A stretch of DNA of 64,000 nt from Toxotes chatareus (lineage: Eukaryota; Chordata; Actinopteri; Toxotidae): positions 10,854,181-10,918,180 of the forward strand of contig CM028884.1 in NCBI GenBank assembly GCA_016801885.1. Reading direction: 5' to 3'. Numbering within the stretch: position 1 is the first letter of the stretch; each line of letters opens with the position of its first letter. Below the pieces are notes generated by a model. That model saw nothing but the letters and a program-made list of their open reading frames with translations. It did not search any database and had not been told where the DNA came from. Positions 13,501-27,100 of this stretch are shown in pieces. The translations under genes were made by a program, and so were the position numbers.

Positions 13501-16500
13501 TTACTGCGCAATTCTGCAAATACAGGAAAACTGCACCAGCATCAACAATCAGTGATCACAGGTAGACTTTCAACAACACTAAATGGAAGAGGCTTAACAA
13601 GATATTTACTCAGCATAGTATTAGCAGTATAACTTAACTTACTGATCCCACAATTCAACAGTAATATTAACCTGGCAGTAGAGATAACGTAGATAATAAC
13701 TCAGTATTTCTAAAGTGTTCTCTCCTGACAACATCCTAATTCTCTTTGTTTGCTTCATGTCCTCACAGGCATGAAGAAGTGCAGTGAGCCAGACACACAC
13801 AGACACATACAGACACCAAAGCAGTGTGTTGCCTAAGGTCATCAGTTATAAAAAAAATAAGTCATTAAAAAAGAAAAAGGCATTAACTGTCAGTCCGGCC
13901 CTGGTGTCCTTTAAGAGCAGAAGAAATATGCAGCAGTAGCTTCCTTCTTCACAAAGACAAGTAGGAGGAAACGAAGTAAACCCATTCTTTTAACAATCCA
14001 CCTGTCACACTGGGTTACAGCCCAGGCACTCCTTTCCTCTGACCCCTCTTTCTCTCTTTCTGTTTTTTTCAATGTCAGGACAAACATTCTTACATAATGA
14101 TTTAATTTGTGTACTTTTCCTGGTCAAATCTTCCTCAAGATTTTTTCCTCTGTCATTAACAGCCTCCCACATGTACATGAGTGTGTGCGTACACACTAGT
14201 GTACTGTCATAGACAACGCTGTTAAGGAATGAGGAAGTTGATGGAAAGATGTGATTACTGTCCTCCTCACATTTTTCACATGCTTGGCTCCAGTACCACC
14301 CATTTACAGGTGTATGTCTGTGTATTTGCATTCTGTGTTTGGGTGTAGTGGCATCAATGCAGGACACAGGTAACAAACTTAAAATCCTGAGGCTTCTACA
14401 TTTTACTTCCTGCTTTACATCACCCATACAGCGTGCTCACACACACACATACAGACAGACAGACAGCTGTAAAGCAGTTTTAACATTCAAGGTTATTCAT
14501 TTTCACCTGAAATGAAAAAGAGCTTGTGGTTAGGAATTATGTGTAGTATGTGTATGTATTTGAATAAATTGAACATGCTACAGGTGTATGTGTAGCATTT
14601 ACTTCACATGATCTCCCCTTCATGCTTTCTTCCAGGCGGATGAGGAGAGAAATTATCATATCTTCTATCAGCTTTGTGCATCATCCCATCTGCCTGAGTT
14701 CAAGACTCTGAAGCTGAGTAAGTCTCATGCATGTATGCACACACGCACACATGACACGCACAAACACAGAACACTGTGGGCCATTTGCTTTAACTGTGCA
14801 TTCACACTGCAAGCAAACACAAAAACAGCCTGAAATTTTGTTCATTTTTGTGCATAGAGCGAGCTAAATTAGGCTGCAGCACCCACAAGTGATCCAGGCC
14901 TGTCGTATAAGTCAGGTACAGAATGTCTGTCCATCGCTACAGGAGGAGAAAAAAACACTTGTTTCTGACTGACTCGTATGAACAAGCCACAAAGAAACAG
15001 TAAACTTTAGAAAATGAATATGAAATGTTTTTGTTTTGTTTTGTTTTTTTCTCCAACAGTTAAGCTGCAATGACTCTCCACAGCAGGAAAACTGCCAGAA
15101 CACTGAAAATCCATCATCTCAGTCAGTCAGGGAAAAAATCAATTAAAGTTTAATTACCATTGTTTCCTAATGTATGTATCCCAGTAAGAGCCATATTTAA
15201 CCTGCAACACTAACTGGAAAAGATCCTGCTGTGGGCCCAAGATAGAACCAGGGTATAAAAACAATGCCCCCCCCCCCTAATCTCTCAAACAAATCCTCAG
15301 TAACCACAGTGAGGTTTCTGAGGAGCGCTGCCACATTTCAGATCAGTTTAGACGCAGCAAACTCATTGACTCTGTGGTTGAACAGGCTCTGATACAGAGC
15401 GCTCCCACTGTGGACCTGCACCTGCTCATCCTCGTCATGGGACACACACACACACACACACACACTGCTGGCGCTATCACTTACAGCAATTCACTTGGCT
15501 CATGCACACACACAACACACACACACATTCACACACACAGCTGCTGTCTTTTCCTCTCCTGCTGACTTCCTGGCTCAGTAAATGGAGTGGTTGTCACAGC
15601 CATGTTAGTGCCCCTGGTTGCCAGGCAACAGGCCATGCCTTATTTCAGTATAAAGTGTGTTTGAAGACACTGATTATGGTGAAGATGAGCAAGTGTCATT
15701 GTTACACAGAAGAAAGTCGACTTTGATTTTGATTTTACTTTTGTCTTTGAATACTGAGCCATCTGCAAAGAGACAGAGACAGTGTCTCAGAGTGAAAACA
15801 GGCTGGTTTCACAGGTCTCTTTTCTGTAAGTAAGACACACAATCTGTGAGAATTTGATTTCTCTAACATGAGTGTGTGTCCTCATGAAACTATTGTACTG
15901 AAAGAGAATGTCCCCACCCAATTTAAAGTAACTGATAATGAACAATGAGCCTCCATCATCTCTCAGAAAAACCTTGGGTATCTGACTTTGAGTATCTTTT
16001 GGTGAATCTTCTCATCCTTTTACCACAACCAAACAAATCAGGTTTGTTGTTACGGCTTGTTTGCAGACAAGTATTTTTCTGGTGGTTGTGTCACAACAAG
16101 ACACAACATTACTGTAACAGTACATATAAAATAAATGGTCTTATTGCAGTATTTTATAATGTCTTTAATGTGTTACCTTCTCATTCACTTCTGCATGATA
16201 AAGGAGGGTGCAGTGCCCAAGGTGCACAAGGTAAAACTGCACATACACATGCATGTTTTCTGAATTTATTTACTTTCTCTCTGTCTCCGTTCAGGCAGTG
16301 CAAACGACTTCCTGTACACGAGGCAGGGCCGCAGCCCTGTTATCGACGGTGTGGACGACACCAAGGAGCTGTGCACCACTCGCAATGCCTTCACATTGCT
16401 CGGTAGCACACACATAATCTTCAGTGAAAAATTTACGCATGGGTGTAGTCTAATGCTTGGATTGAATGTGGGGATCATTGCATGGACTTAGTATAGCTAT

Positions 16501-19500
16501 TTTATGCATTGGGGTTACAACAGTGAATGTAAGTCACTCAGATATTCTGAGTGTCTATCTGTGTTTGTCCTCTGCAGGTATTAATGAGTCCTATCAGATG
16601 GGCTTGTTCCAGGTTTTGGCTGCTATTCTTCATCTGGGAAACGTGGAAATAAAGGACAGAGACTCAGACAGCAGCGTCATTGCTGTGAGGATATTTATAA
16701 TTCAGTACTGATTACAGACTGTCAGTGGGACATGTGCAAACCCCTTGCATAATATTTTTTGCTTAATATTTACTATTTTCCATCTGTGGTCATGTGAATT
16801 TTAGTTTTAGACATATTTGAGTTTTTATTTGAACACAATTCCCTGTCTTGTCTTTTCAGTTCTCGTGTCCCTAGTCGTATCTTTGTTCATTTTGGAACAA
16901 AAGTTTGTCTTCATTTGACTTCAGCTGTCCTCCTATGACTCATGGCGTGATCGCAGTGATGAATGCCGTCCTATTTTATGCAACATGCCGCTCCTCAATC
17001 AAACATAAAAACACATTCAATTTAAATTGTGTTTCCAAATAGTCTCGTAGAGGTGCTGCATTCACTTACACACCTCTCACATGAAATGATTACATGGTCA
17101 AAGGTCCTCAACAGAAAGACATAATATTAAATTCTCTGTTGTTAAAAGTCTTAAATCATCTATTAGCATTAATATGATGACCTCCAATATTTTAGGCAGT
17201 CTGAAATCCATTACTTCATAGATTAATACTATATTAATTGTATGTGTTATTTGATCTATAACTCCCACATGGCAACATTATGCTATCACTGGCATTGACC
17301 ACAGTACCATATTCGCAGCAGAGATAGAGTGATAGAGTGCGCCTTTAAGGAGTGTTTGTGGTAGTGTGTAAGAGACAGAAATATAGATGTGTATAAATGT
17401 GATTGAATAAGTAATAGGTCAGTGCTATAATTCTTTGGTGCTTATTCACATCACTTATTTATTTATAGCACCAACCCTGTCCTTGTGGGGGGAGGACAGG
17501 ATCACTGGGCTGTTGAACACATTTATCCAAATAATAAAAAATCAAAAATAAACAATGTTTTCTGAATGAGTACATATGCAAAAATCCACATTTTCTCAGC
17601 TGGCATCTTACTGGGTCCTTCCTGGTAATGACAAATCTCTTCTTTCTCTTAAGCCCAACAATCGCCACCTGACGGCGTTCTGTGAGCTGGTGGGTGTGAC
17701 CTACCAGGACATGTCTCAGTGGCTCTGCCACAGGAAGCTGAAGACGGCCACGGAAACGTATATCAAGCCCCTCCCTCGACTGCAGGCTACCAACGCCCGT
17801 GACGCGCTGTCCAAACATATCTACGCCAAGCTCTTCAACTGGATCGTGGAGCACGTCAACAAGGCTCTGATCACCAGTGTCAAACAGCACTCTTTCATCG
17901 GGGTCCTCGATATCTATGGGTACGTCCATGCATTTGCCTGCATGAGTGGGATTAGTTTCAGAAGGAGTAACGAAACAGTCTGAGCTTTTAAATGTCAGTC
18001 ATTTGTCAGATTTATCTGAATTTTACAGTAGACTTGATATTGTACACCATGGTGTTATGAAGTAAATTGCACTGACTGTTCCACCATTGAACTACAGTCA
18101 GTCATAATTTTAGGAAATATGTGGAGCAAAGTGAAACAAATCATTTGCCCAAGTATGAATTTGATGTATTAACTGACCAAGTTCGGTTTATGAAAGATGT
18201 TATTCGGCTGGTTAACTTTATTGTTCTTCCTCACAAGGTTTGAGACATTCGAGATCAACAGCTTCGAGCAGTTCTGTATCAACTACGCTAATGAGAAACT
18301 CCAGCAGCAGTTCAACATGGTGAGCAGCATGTTTTACCCGCTTTACCTGCACATTATATTCACAGTTGTGAAATCTCTTTATTATATTTGTATGAAGCTT
18401 GATATCCAACTGTGTGTGTGTGTGTGTGTTGTTTGTGCACAGCATGTGTTTAAGCTGGAGCAGGAGGAGTACATGAAGGAGCAGATCCCCTGGACTCTGA
18501 TTGACTTCTACGACAATCAGCCCTGCATCAACCTCATAGAAGCCAAGATGGGAATCCTGGACCTGTTGGATGAGGAGTGCAAAGTACTTTTGATTTAGCC
18601 CAGCAAATTATATTTAACACTTAAGATGCAGAGAACATTTTACAAAGAGCACACACCGGCACAAAAGATAAGAGAATACAATTACGTAAGACCTGAAGAC
18701 GTATGAATACTGTTGGTGGAACATGCAAGAAAAATAGAGTCCATGCGGCACATTGACGAGAGGCTTGTGGGTTGTGGTTGAACATCTCAGTGAGAACATT
18801 TTTTATTTCCCATTCACACCCACATTCTGACTTTACAAACACTAGACCTGAGTCTCCAGCACCCTCCACATGTGTTTCACATGCAGGAAGGAAACCCAGG
18901 GTGAAACAGTGACCACACTTTGAACAATTACACGACAGCTTCTCTTCTTCTTTCTTTCCAGTTGACACAGAGAAGCTGAATGAGAGGCAGAGGCACATCT
19001 ACACACTTTCATAGCTCAGCCAGATCACTAACAATGATAACTAATCTCTCTGCAGCTCGTAACCACTACAAGGTCACTTTGAAAGACTGTTGACATTTGA
19101 GGTGGGCCACATTTCTGACATAAGTGCAGGGAAATGCACTTGCTGGCAAGAAAATATCAGAAAAATGTCTCTATGCACTGCGCAACAAGAAAGACAGCAA
19201 CACTTGTAAAACATAATGCAACGCAGTCTAATAACTGCAATAAATATAGTCTGACTTTTAAACAGTACGTGTTGTACAGGACTTTGTGTTTTACTGCTCA
19301 CAGTGCAACTATGAGCAGATCAGTTTATTCTCTTCATGTTTTCCTGACTGTTTCCTCTGTGTCGTCTTCCTTCGGATGCTAGATGCCTAAAGGTTCAGAC
19401 GACTCTTGGGCTCAGAAACTGTACAACACCCATCTGAAGACCTGCTCCCTCTTCGAGAAGCCGCGCATGTCCAACCGCGCCTTCATCATCCAGCATTTTG

Positions 19501-21153
19501 CAGACAAGGTGGGCCTGACACCGAGTTTGTTTCATGAGCGCACAGTGTTAATCACAGAGTAAGAGTAATTTCATTCGTTAGTTTGGTATTTACGAATTCA
19601 AGTCTTGTTCCTTAGTCAGCTAGAAAAGTAATGACATGGCAGGTATTGGTTTGAGGGTTTAGTGCTCAACTACATGGATGGAGCAGATTTGCTGCAGTGT
19701 CTGCTGCAGTGCTGGTGTGAGATATTTTTAGGATAGCTGGAGGATAGATGACTTTTTTTTACTGTTATCTCTGTTTTCATACAAAAAGGCCCTTAAACAA
19801 TGAAGTGTTTAAAAGTGTCTCTGTGTGCACTGAGGTGATTCACTTTAGTGTAATAGATTTCACATCCTGTAATGAGGAATGACGAAGTGTTATTTTTCAA
19901 GTCTGTTTTTAGATGCTCACTATAATGTTACACATAAACGGGTCAAGGACTAATGTAAGCTTTTCCCATGAGGTCCCCTGATATTAAAATGGAATCTCAT
20001 GGAAACACGTCTGACCAAGCACTTGCAGTGATTGATCTCGGTGAATATGAAAAGAAACTTGCATCAAGAGTTGGGGCTGTGCATAACCTACCCTGCAGGC
20101 CAAGAGATGAAAACATCTGCTGAATAGAGACCCTGCATGTCTGTGTCCCTCTGAGGAAATTAAAAAAAAAAAATCACATTCAGTCATGTGGAAATAATTT
20201 AAGGTTGGAATTTTTAGAAGATTTTTAGAGGAGTTTTGGTAACAAGCAAGCAAAGTTAACAAGAATACGCTGTAGTTGTAACACAAGCTGTCGTTGTTGA
20301 GCAGGTCGAGTACCAGTGTGAAGGTTTCCTGGAGAAGAACAAGGACACTGTGAATGAAGAGCAGATCAATGTGCTGAAAGCCAGCAAGGTGAGGTGCACA
20401 AACACAGACACACAAATCTACTGTACATCACAGTGTATACAGTAAGACAAAAGCAGATCCTGCCGAGGCAGGGTGGGTGCTGTGTGTATGTTTCTGTGTA
20501 CCCTTCAAATGAAGCCTGAAGCTTTTGCATCTGGTCTCTGTGAGGAGAAAAGAGACCATTGTTTACTGACCCAAAGTATCGCCCAAAGGTTCAGGGAAGC
20601 AGCGCCCTCCACTGGTCATATGGAGATAATGTCGACTCCAGCATTGAAAATAAATGCTCGGTTCAGGAGATTTATAGTCAGTGAGGTTTATGTTTTGAAT
20701 ACAGATAACAGACAAAGCTGAGCACACACACATGTGCACAGTAAGTCAGGTCATTGGGCTAAACATGACAAACAAAGTGAGTTTTCACTTCTTCTTCATA
20801 CTAGTTGTGTCAAACTGGGTCTTCACAACTAAGTTTTAAAAAATACAGTAACTTCTTTTCAGTAACTTTATGAAAAGTGGTGCCATTATCTAGTTTGGGA
20901 ACAAAATGAAGTGGAACTGGAAAACTTTATATAGGCTCTACAACTTTATATGAGACTCTACATGGGGGATCCAGTCTCACGACACACACTCGCACAAACA
21001 TGCACGTGCTATTAAGCTTAAATAAGTCAGATCACATCCGAATTAACATCACGTGTGTCTGTGTGTGTGTTTTAGTCTTGGTTCAGGAGCTGAGGATAAA
21101 ACTCAGCTGGGTCAAAAGGGACCTAAGCCTTTAAATCCTCCCTGCTGTTTTGG

Positions 21154-21190
<37 letters not shown>

Positions 21191-24100
21191 TACACACACA
21201 CACACACACGTGCACACACACACACACAGAGGCTATGATGCAGTGTTTATCCAAAATGTTCACAATGACCTCCGACTGTTCTGTTATAGACCAACAAGAG
21301 CAGAGCTGGGTAAGGTTTGAAATACTGTCTGCTCTAACTTCTAACAATGACTTAACACACACACAAACACACAGACACACCAGAACATATAGCTTGATTG
21401 TTGCCAAGGAGATCAGTGAGACCTAAACAATGGGGATTAAACGGTAATGACCTCTTAAAAAGATTTAGTCTAATTGAGTTTCTTTTTAGTTTTCTGCCAA
21501 GCTTATCTCATCATCCGATATGTGATTGGGTGTGAGGGGTGTGTGTTTTTTTTTTCTAGCTGTTGCGATTGTTTGCCCATACCTGGCTTTTGTACACATC
21601 AGTAAAACAGCGGTCAAAGATGATTCAGCTTGTCAAAAGGCTTACAATGAAAGTCCTTTGCTTACATTATTTATTTATCTGGTACTCACCCACTTTATTT
21701 ATTCTGTATCTGCCTGCAACCAAAATACCTCTTCTTAAACTACAGAGAACAACAGACAGAGAATAACTGACAGTCATCTTATAAACATTCAGCTTCTAAC
21801 TATTTTCATTGTGTTGACGTGTAACACAGTAACACACAAAATGTGGAGGTAGAATATGCTGCTGGACTAAAAGCTAAAACATGAAAAAAATTCCTTGCTG
21901 TGAGTCCTGTAGGCAGCCTCTAAGAGCAACACACACCGGCACCTTGATGTTCGTCATCATGAGATGTTGTGCACTCGTTGGGATGCACCGCTGCGCACCA
22001 GCTCTCCAGGAAAGCAGCAGTTTTACTGAAACCTAACTGCTTTTTCTGTCTGTATGATGCATCCAGGATAAAGATGTATCATACTGTTGTAGTGATGACT
22101 GACTAAAGTTCATCTTAACACTAAACGCTGCTCAAAACTGCACTGGGACCTGCGACATACACACAAGACTCTCGCAGTAATGCAGAAATCTGTTTAATAA
22201 GTATTGCACATTCAAGAAATGCCTGATGCTGTTATTTCCCATGATGCCCTGTGATCTGGGAATATGATCAAGGTTAAAGCAGAAAAAAAAGACAGCAGCC
22301 TCTCTTGTTTCATTGTGTTTCAGCCAGACATACACTGGTATTTCATGTCTTTGAATTCAGTGGAAATCACCCCAAAGTGTTTTGAGTTGGATCTGATCAA
22401 AAATCCTCATCCCATCACGCTCTGTACCATCTCTGTACTGTAGAGCTTCATCATTAGTCTGCCTGGTTTTATTTCCTTTACTTCGGTTTGAATCATAGAT
22501 GTGTATTCTAGTTCTTGATGGGCATGGTAATGGTTTTGAACTTTGGGTTTTTGGTTCCTTTAATCTTTCCTTTTTAATGTCATTGTGTTTCTGTTGTCAC
22601 TCTGTCTCCATATGTTGTCCATGTATGTTTGGTTCTGTCCTCATCATGACAACCCTTCCCTGCCAGCAGAAGGTAAACACAGGCGTTCTTACAACGCTGG
22701 GCCGCCTGCAGCTCTTCTTTTAGCTCCTTTTTCTATCTTTTATCTTCCCTCCTTCCTCGTCGCTCTCTCTCTATCTGGCACTGAGTTATTATCATTCATA
22801 ACAGCACTGGGGAGATTGAAGTGTGTGTGTGTGTGTGCCTTCGTTTGCTGCATGGGGAGCACTAAAGGCACTCTTGGAGGAGAAAAGAGGATTGGACATA
22901 AAAACAAGGGACAAAGGAAGGAGGGTGTTTTTATGTTTTTTTTTTGTTAGAGTGACGCTGAGAGCGAGCAGCACGTGAAGCCTTTGTGGCTCTGGCTGTC
23001 CTGCTTAATGAAGCTGGTGAGAGAAGCAGCATGGCAACGCTCTGAGCACAGCAGGAGGACCTGAAGTGGCACATAAAACAGCATCCTCCTCATATAACCC
23101 CAGTGTTATATGGAACATGACTGATGTGTGCGCGTGCTTTACTAAAGGGCATACATGACTCTATTTATGTCATAACATCACGGCAAAATAATTGCCATGC
23201 AGTCATATATGGCAACAACATACTGTCATATATGACAGAACATAACCTTTTCATTATTTTTCATTGGCTTTTTATATCATTGTAACAACTGTCTGACTGC
23301 GAATGAGTTTAACCAAACGCTAATCAACAAATCGAGCGACATCTACTCACTCATCTACTTATACTCATGTCACAACTGCCTTTACACCTGATTACTACAT
23401 GTGTAAGTTGAGTTTTATAAATTTAAAAAGTAAATCATCAGTATCAATAAGCTCAAAATATATCTGTCGTCCTGCTTTGCCTGTGCCTATATGCACCATG
23501 CAGTAAGTAAGAAAAACCCAAACGCATGTTAGAAGAAGGATCTGTTTGAAAGTGCATTTTTGTTCATGTGTGATCTACAGTAGTTGCACTGAAGCTTACT
23601 TTGACACTTTATCCATAGTGAAATGCTTTGTCGTTATTTTATTTCTCAGCAAATCAATGTTGCCTGCAGTGTCTAATGCTACCCTCAGCTATTCTGTCTC
23701 TGACTGGATTTGGTGCTGTGCCCAGTTTGACCTGCTGGTGGAGCTGTTCCACGATGAGGAGAAAGCAACCAGTCCCACTGGTCAGGTCCCCGGGACTGGA
23801 GGCCGGACACGACTCAGCATCAAACCCGACAAGAGCCGGGAAACCAGCAGCCGGGAGCACAAGAAGACTGTCGGCTGTCAGGTTGATCATCTCTCCACTG
23901 TTTTGTTATTTAGACTGATGCTGTTGTGTAATGCAGCCACACACTTACACACTCAGTGTAGATATTTATATGTACACTGTGTGTTTATATTATATTTAAA
24001 AACTGTAAGAACAATCTTATTAATTATTGCCTGATCCACTTTGAAGACAAGCATCTATTAGCATGAACTTATTTTAATATTGAATATAATATAAATAAGA

Positions 24101-27100
24101 TTTCAAGAGTAAAAAAGGGACGATATTGATGATGATGGCAACGATGGTGCTGGTGGTGATGATGATGATGGTCCTCTCTTGTAGTTTCGTAACTCTCTGC
24201 AAATGCTGATGGACACTTTGAATGCAACCACCCCACACTACGTCCGCTGCATCAAACCCAATGACTTCAAGATGGCCTTCTCGTGAGTCCCCTCTCTATT
24301 CATCGACTTTTTTTTTTTTTTTTTTATTTACAAAAGTGAAGACAGTCTCCAGTAAAGTGTTATATTGTGGCACTCCTTCATATTCTCAGTTTAGATTTTA
24401 GGTACCAGTAAACCACCATCATTAATTTAAACTGTTAAAACTTTTTAAACAAGTTATTAAAATTTCTGATGTCCTGAGAGCAACCTTAGTCACTGAGAGC
24501 AACCTTAGTCACCATCTTAGCTCAGGTGTAATTCATGGTGGCCGTATTGACTGTGATTACTTGTTGCTGGCAGGTTTGATCCTAAACGTGCAGTGCAGCA
24601 GCTGAGAGCCTGTGGTGTCCTGGAAACCATCCGCATCTCTGCTGCAGGCTTCCCGTCCAGGTACTGACACATCCCAGCAACACTGCTGATGATTCTCGTA
24701 GACTCTGATGTGTTGAGTGTGTTGTCAACCCTTTTTTATGTTTTCTCTCTGTGGAGGAAACTGTTTTGTCTGGATTCAGTCAGGATGAGTCACCTAACAG
24801 GAGTGCTATATAAGCAGCATGTTTTATACCTCCCCCTTTGTAAATTTATGAATTCAACAAAACTAAGGAGCTGATGTTTGGGTTATTGCGTTTTTCTAAA
24901 TGAGTCTGTGTGTGTGTGTGTGTCACAGATGGACGTACCAGGAGTTCTTCAGTCGTTACAGAGTGCTGATGAAGCAGAAGGACGTGCTTCCGGACAAAAA
25001 GTTGACTTGCAGAAACGTTCTGGAGAAACTAGTGCAGGTCAGACTGTCCGGGTTTTCCCTTTTTTTCCTTAAAATACCAACAATAAAAAATAAAAGATAT
25101 TGTTTTTTGTGTTGCCTGTGGCATTTAAATCATGAACGGATTGTATGATTGGTTTTGTTTCTTTGTGACTGCTGTTTTTGTCCGTCTAACCTGTGTCTTA
25201 TCCCTGAGCTTTGCTCCTGTCTTCCTTCAGGACCAAGATAAATACCAGTTCGGTAAGACCAAGATCTTCTTCAGAGCCGGCCAGGTCGCCTATCTGGAGA
25301 AGTTGAGGGCAGACAAGCTGCGTGCTGCCTGCATCCGCATCCAGAAAACCATCCGCTGCTGGCTGGCACGAAAGAAGTATCTGCGCAAGCGCTGCGCTGC
25401 CATCACCATCCAGAGGTTCACCAGAGGATATCAGGCTCGCTGGTGAGTCAACTGAACCTGATGTCACAAACAACAGTCACATGCAAAGTCATCTGACTCG
25501 CCTTTGACCGGTTTTGTTTTATAAGACAGTGCTCGGTAGAACAATTTATTCAGAAAACTATCTCAGTTAAATACGTTAAATGTTGAAATCCCTAAGGTTC
25601 AAAGTAATATTAAAATTATAAATATGTGTTGATTGAGACTCGTGTATCTCGTCTCTCCTCAGCCTGGCCAAGTTCATGCGTCGCACTCAGGCGGCCACCA
25701 TCATCCAGAAGTACCAGAGGATGTACGTGGAGAGGAAACGTTACAGGCAGAAGCAGGCTGCTGCCCTGGCCATGCAGACCATCCTCAGAGCTTACATGGC
25801 GCGGCAGAAGTACCAGGCGGTAAGATATACATCACATAAACCACTGCAAAAAGAAAGAATCTGCTTGAGATCCCCATTAGCACACGCACTCTAATTTCTC
25901 TCTGCTTCTCCTTTACTGTGTCTATCTGTAGCTGCTGCGGGAGCACAAGGCCGTGATCATCCAGAAACACGTTCGTGGCTGGTTGGCCCGGTGCTGGTAC
26001 AAGCGCTGCCTTCGCTCCATCGTTTACCTGCAGTGCTGCATCCGCAGGATGAAGGCAAGGCGGGAGCTGAAGAAGCTGAAGATCGAGGCTCGCTCGGTGG
26101 AGCACTTCAAGAAGCTCAACAAAGGCATGGAGAACAAGATCATGCAGCTGCAGAGGAAGATCGACGAGCAGGTGAGATGTTGACCCTAATCCCCATTTTT
26201 TTATATTCTCTTTATTTACTGATTCATTTTGGGTAATTTACTTTTTCACCATCTATCCAGAGCAAGGAAAACCGGACGATCAGCGAGAGGCTCAGCGGTC
26301 TGGAGACTTCCTACTCTGCGGAGAGCGAGCGGATGCGTGGCGAACTGGGCCGGCTGCGCGGGGTGGAGGAGGAGGCCAGGAACAAAGCCAACCAGGTGAC
26401 GTCGCTGCTGGAGGAGCTGGAGCGGCTGAGGAGGGAGCTGAGTTCGACGCAGCAGGAGAAGAAGACCATCGAAGACTGGGCGCAGACGTACAGGGACGAA
26501 ATGGAAAAAGTATGGCAGGATCCACATCTGTCCTGGAAACTGTTGATTTCCCCTCAGCTCCATCTTTTCCTAGTCCATTGTCTCTCATTGTATATCTAAC
26601 CTTTTCCCGGCAAACAAATAATAGGTTTTGTATTTCAGGAAAAATTCCCTTTTTTTCTGTGGCTAAATTGTAAACAAGTCATTTCTTTTCTTGACTCAAC
26701 ATCCTGCCTCCTCTCCTCCACCTAGTTTTCCAGTTTTAGTGAGAGTCCTGTCATTATTTTACAACCAAAGTCAATAGAAACGGCTCCTAATAATTAGAAT
26801 CTCCCATAGTTCCCTGAAAATACACAGCACATAATACACAGCAAATACTATATTTGTATAAATATAAATATTGGCATCAGAGGAAAACAGTTTTCCCCCA
26901 ATTTAGGAGCCAGAGCGAACCAGGGGGATAATGGCACGTGGTGGGCTCAGGGGACAGAGTTGCCCCGGGTCAGGTGAGCACAGGAGATAGACTAGTGTGC
27001 TAGTGAGGTAGCCACTGATCTGTGTGTGTGTGTGTGTGTGTGTTTTTCTTTCTTTTCAGTGTTTTTGTCTAGCTTTGTCTTTGTTTAGCGTTCCTCTTCA

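Noticed and set aside
14005..14427. 140-codon antisense frame in intron 6
   Set aside because: No recognisable similarity, no codon-use or conservation evidence available; chance length in a 2.3 kb intron.
17459..17929. 156-codon antisense frame
   Set aside because: It is the reverse-strand shadow of myo5a exon 10.
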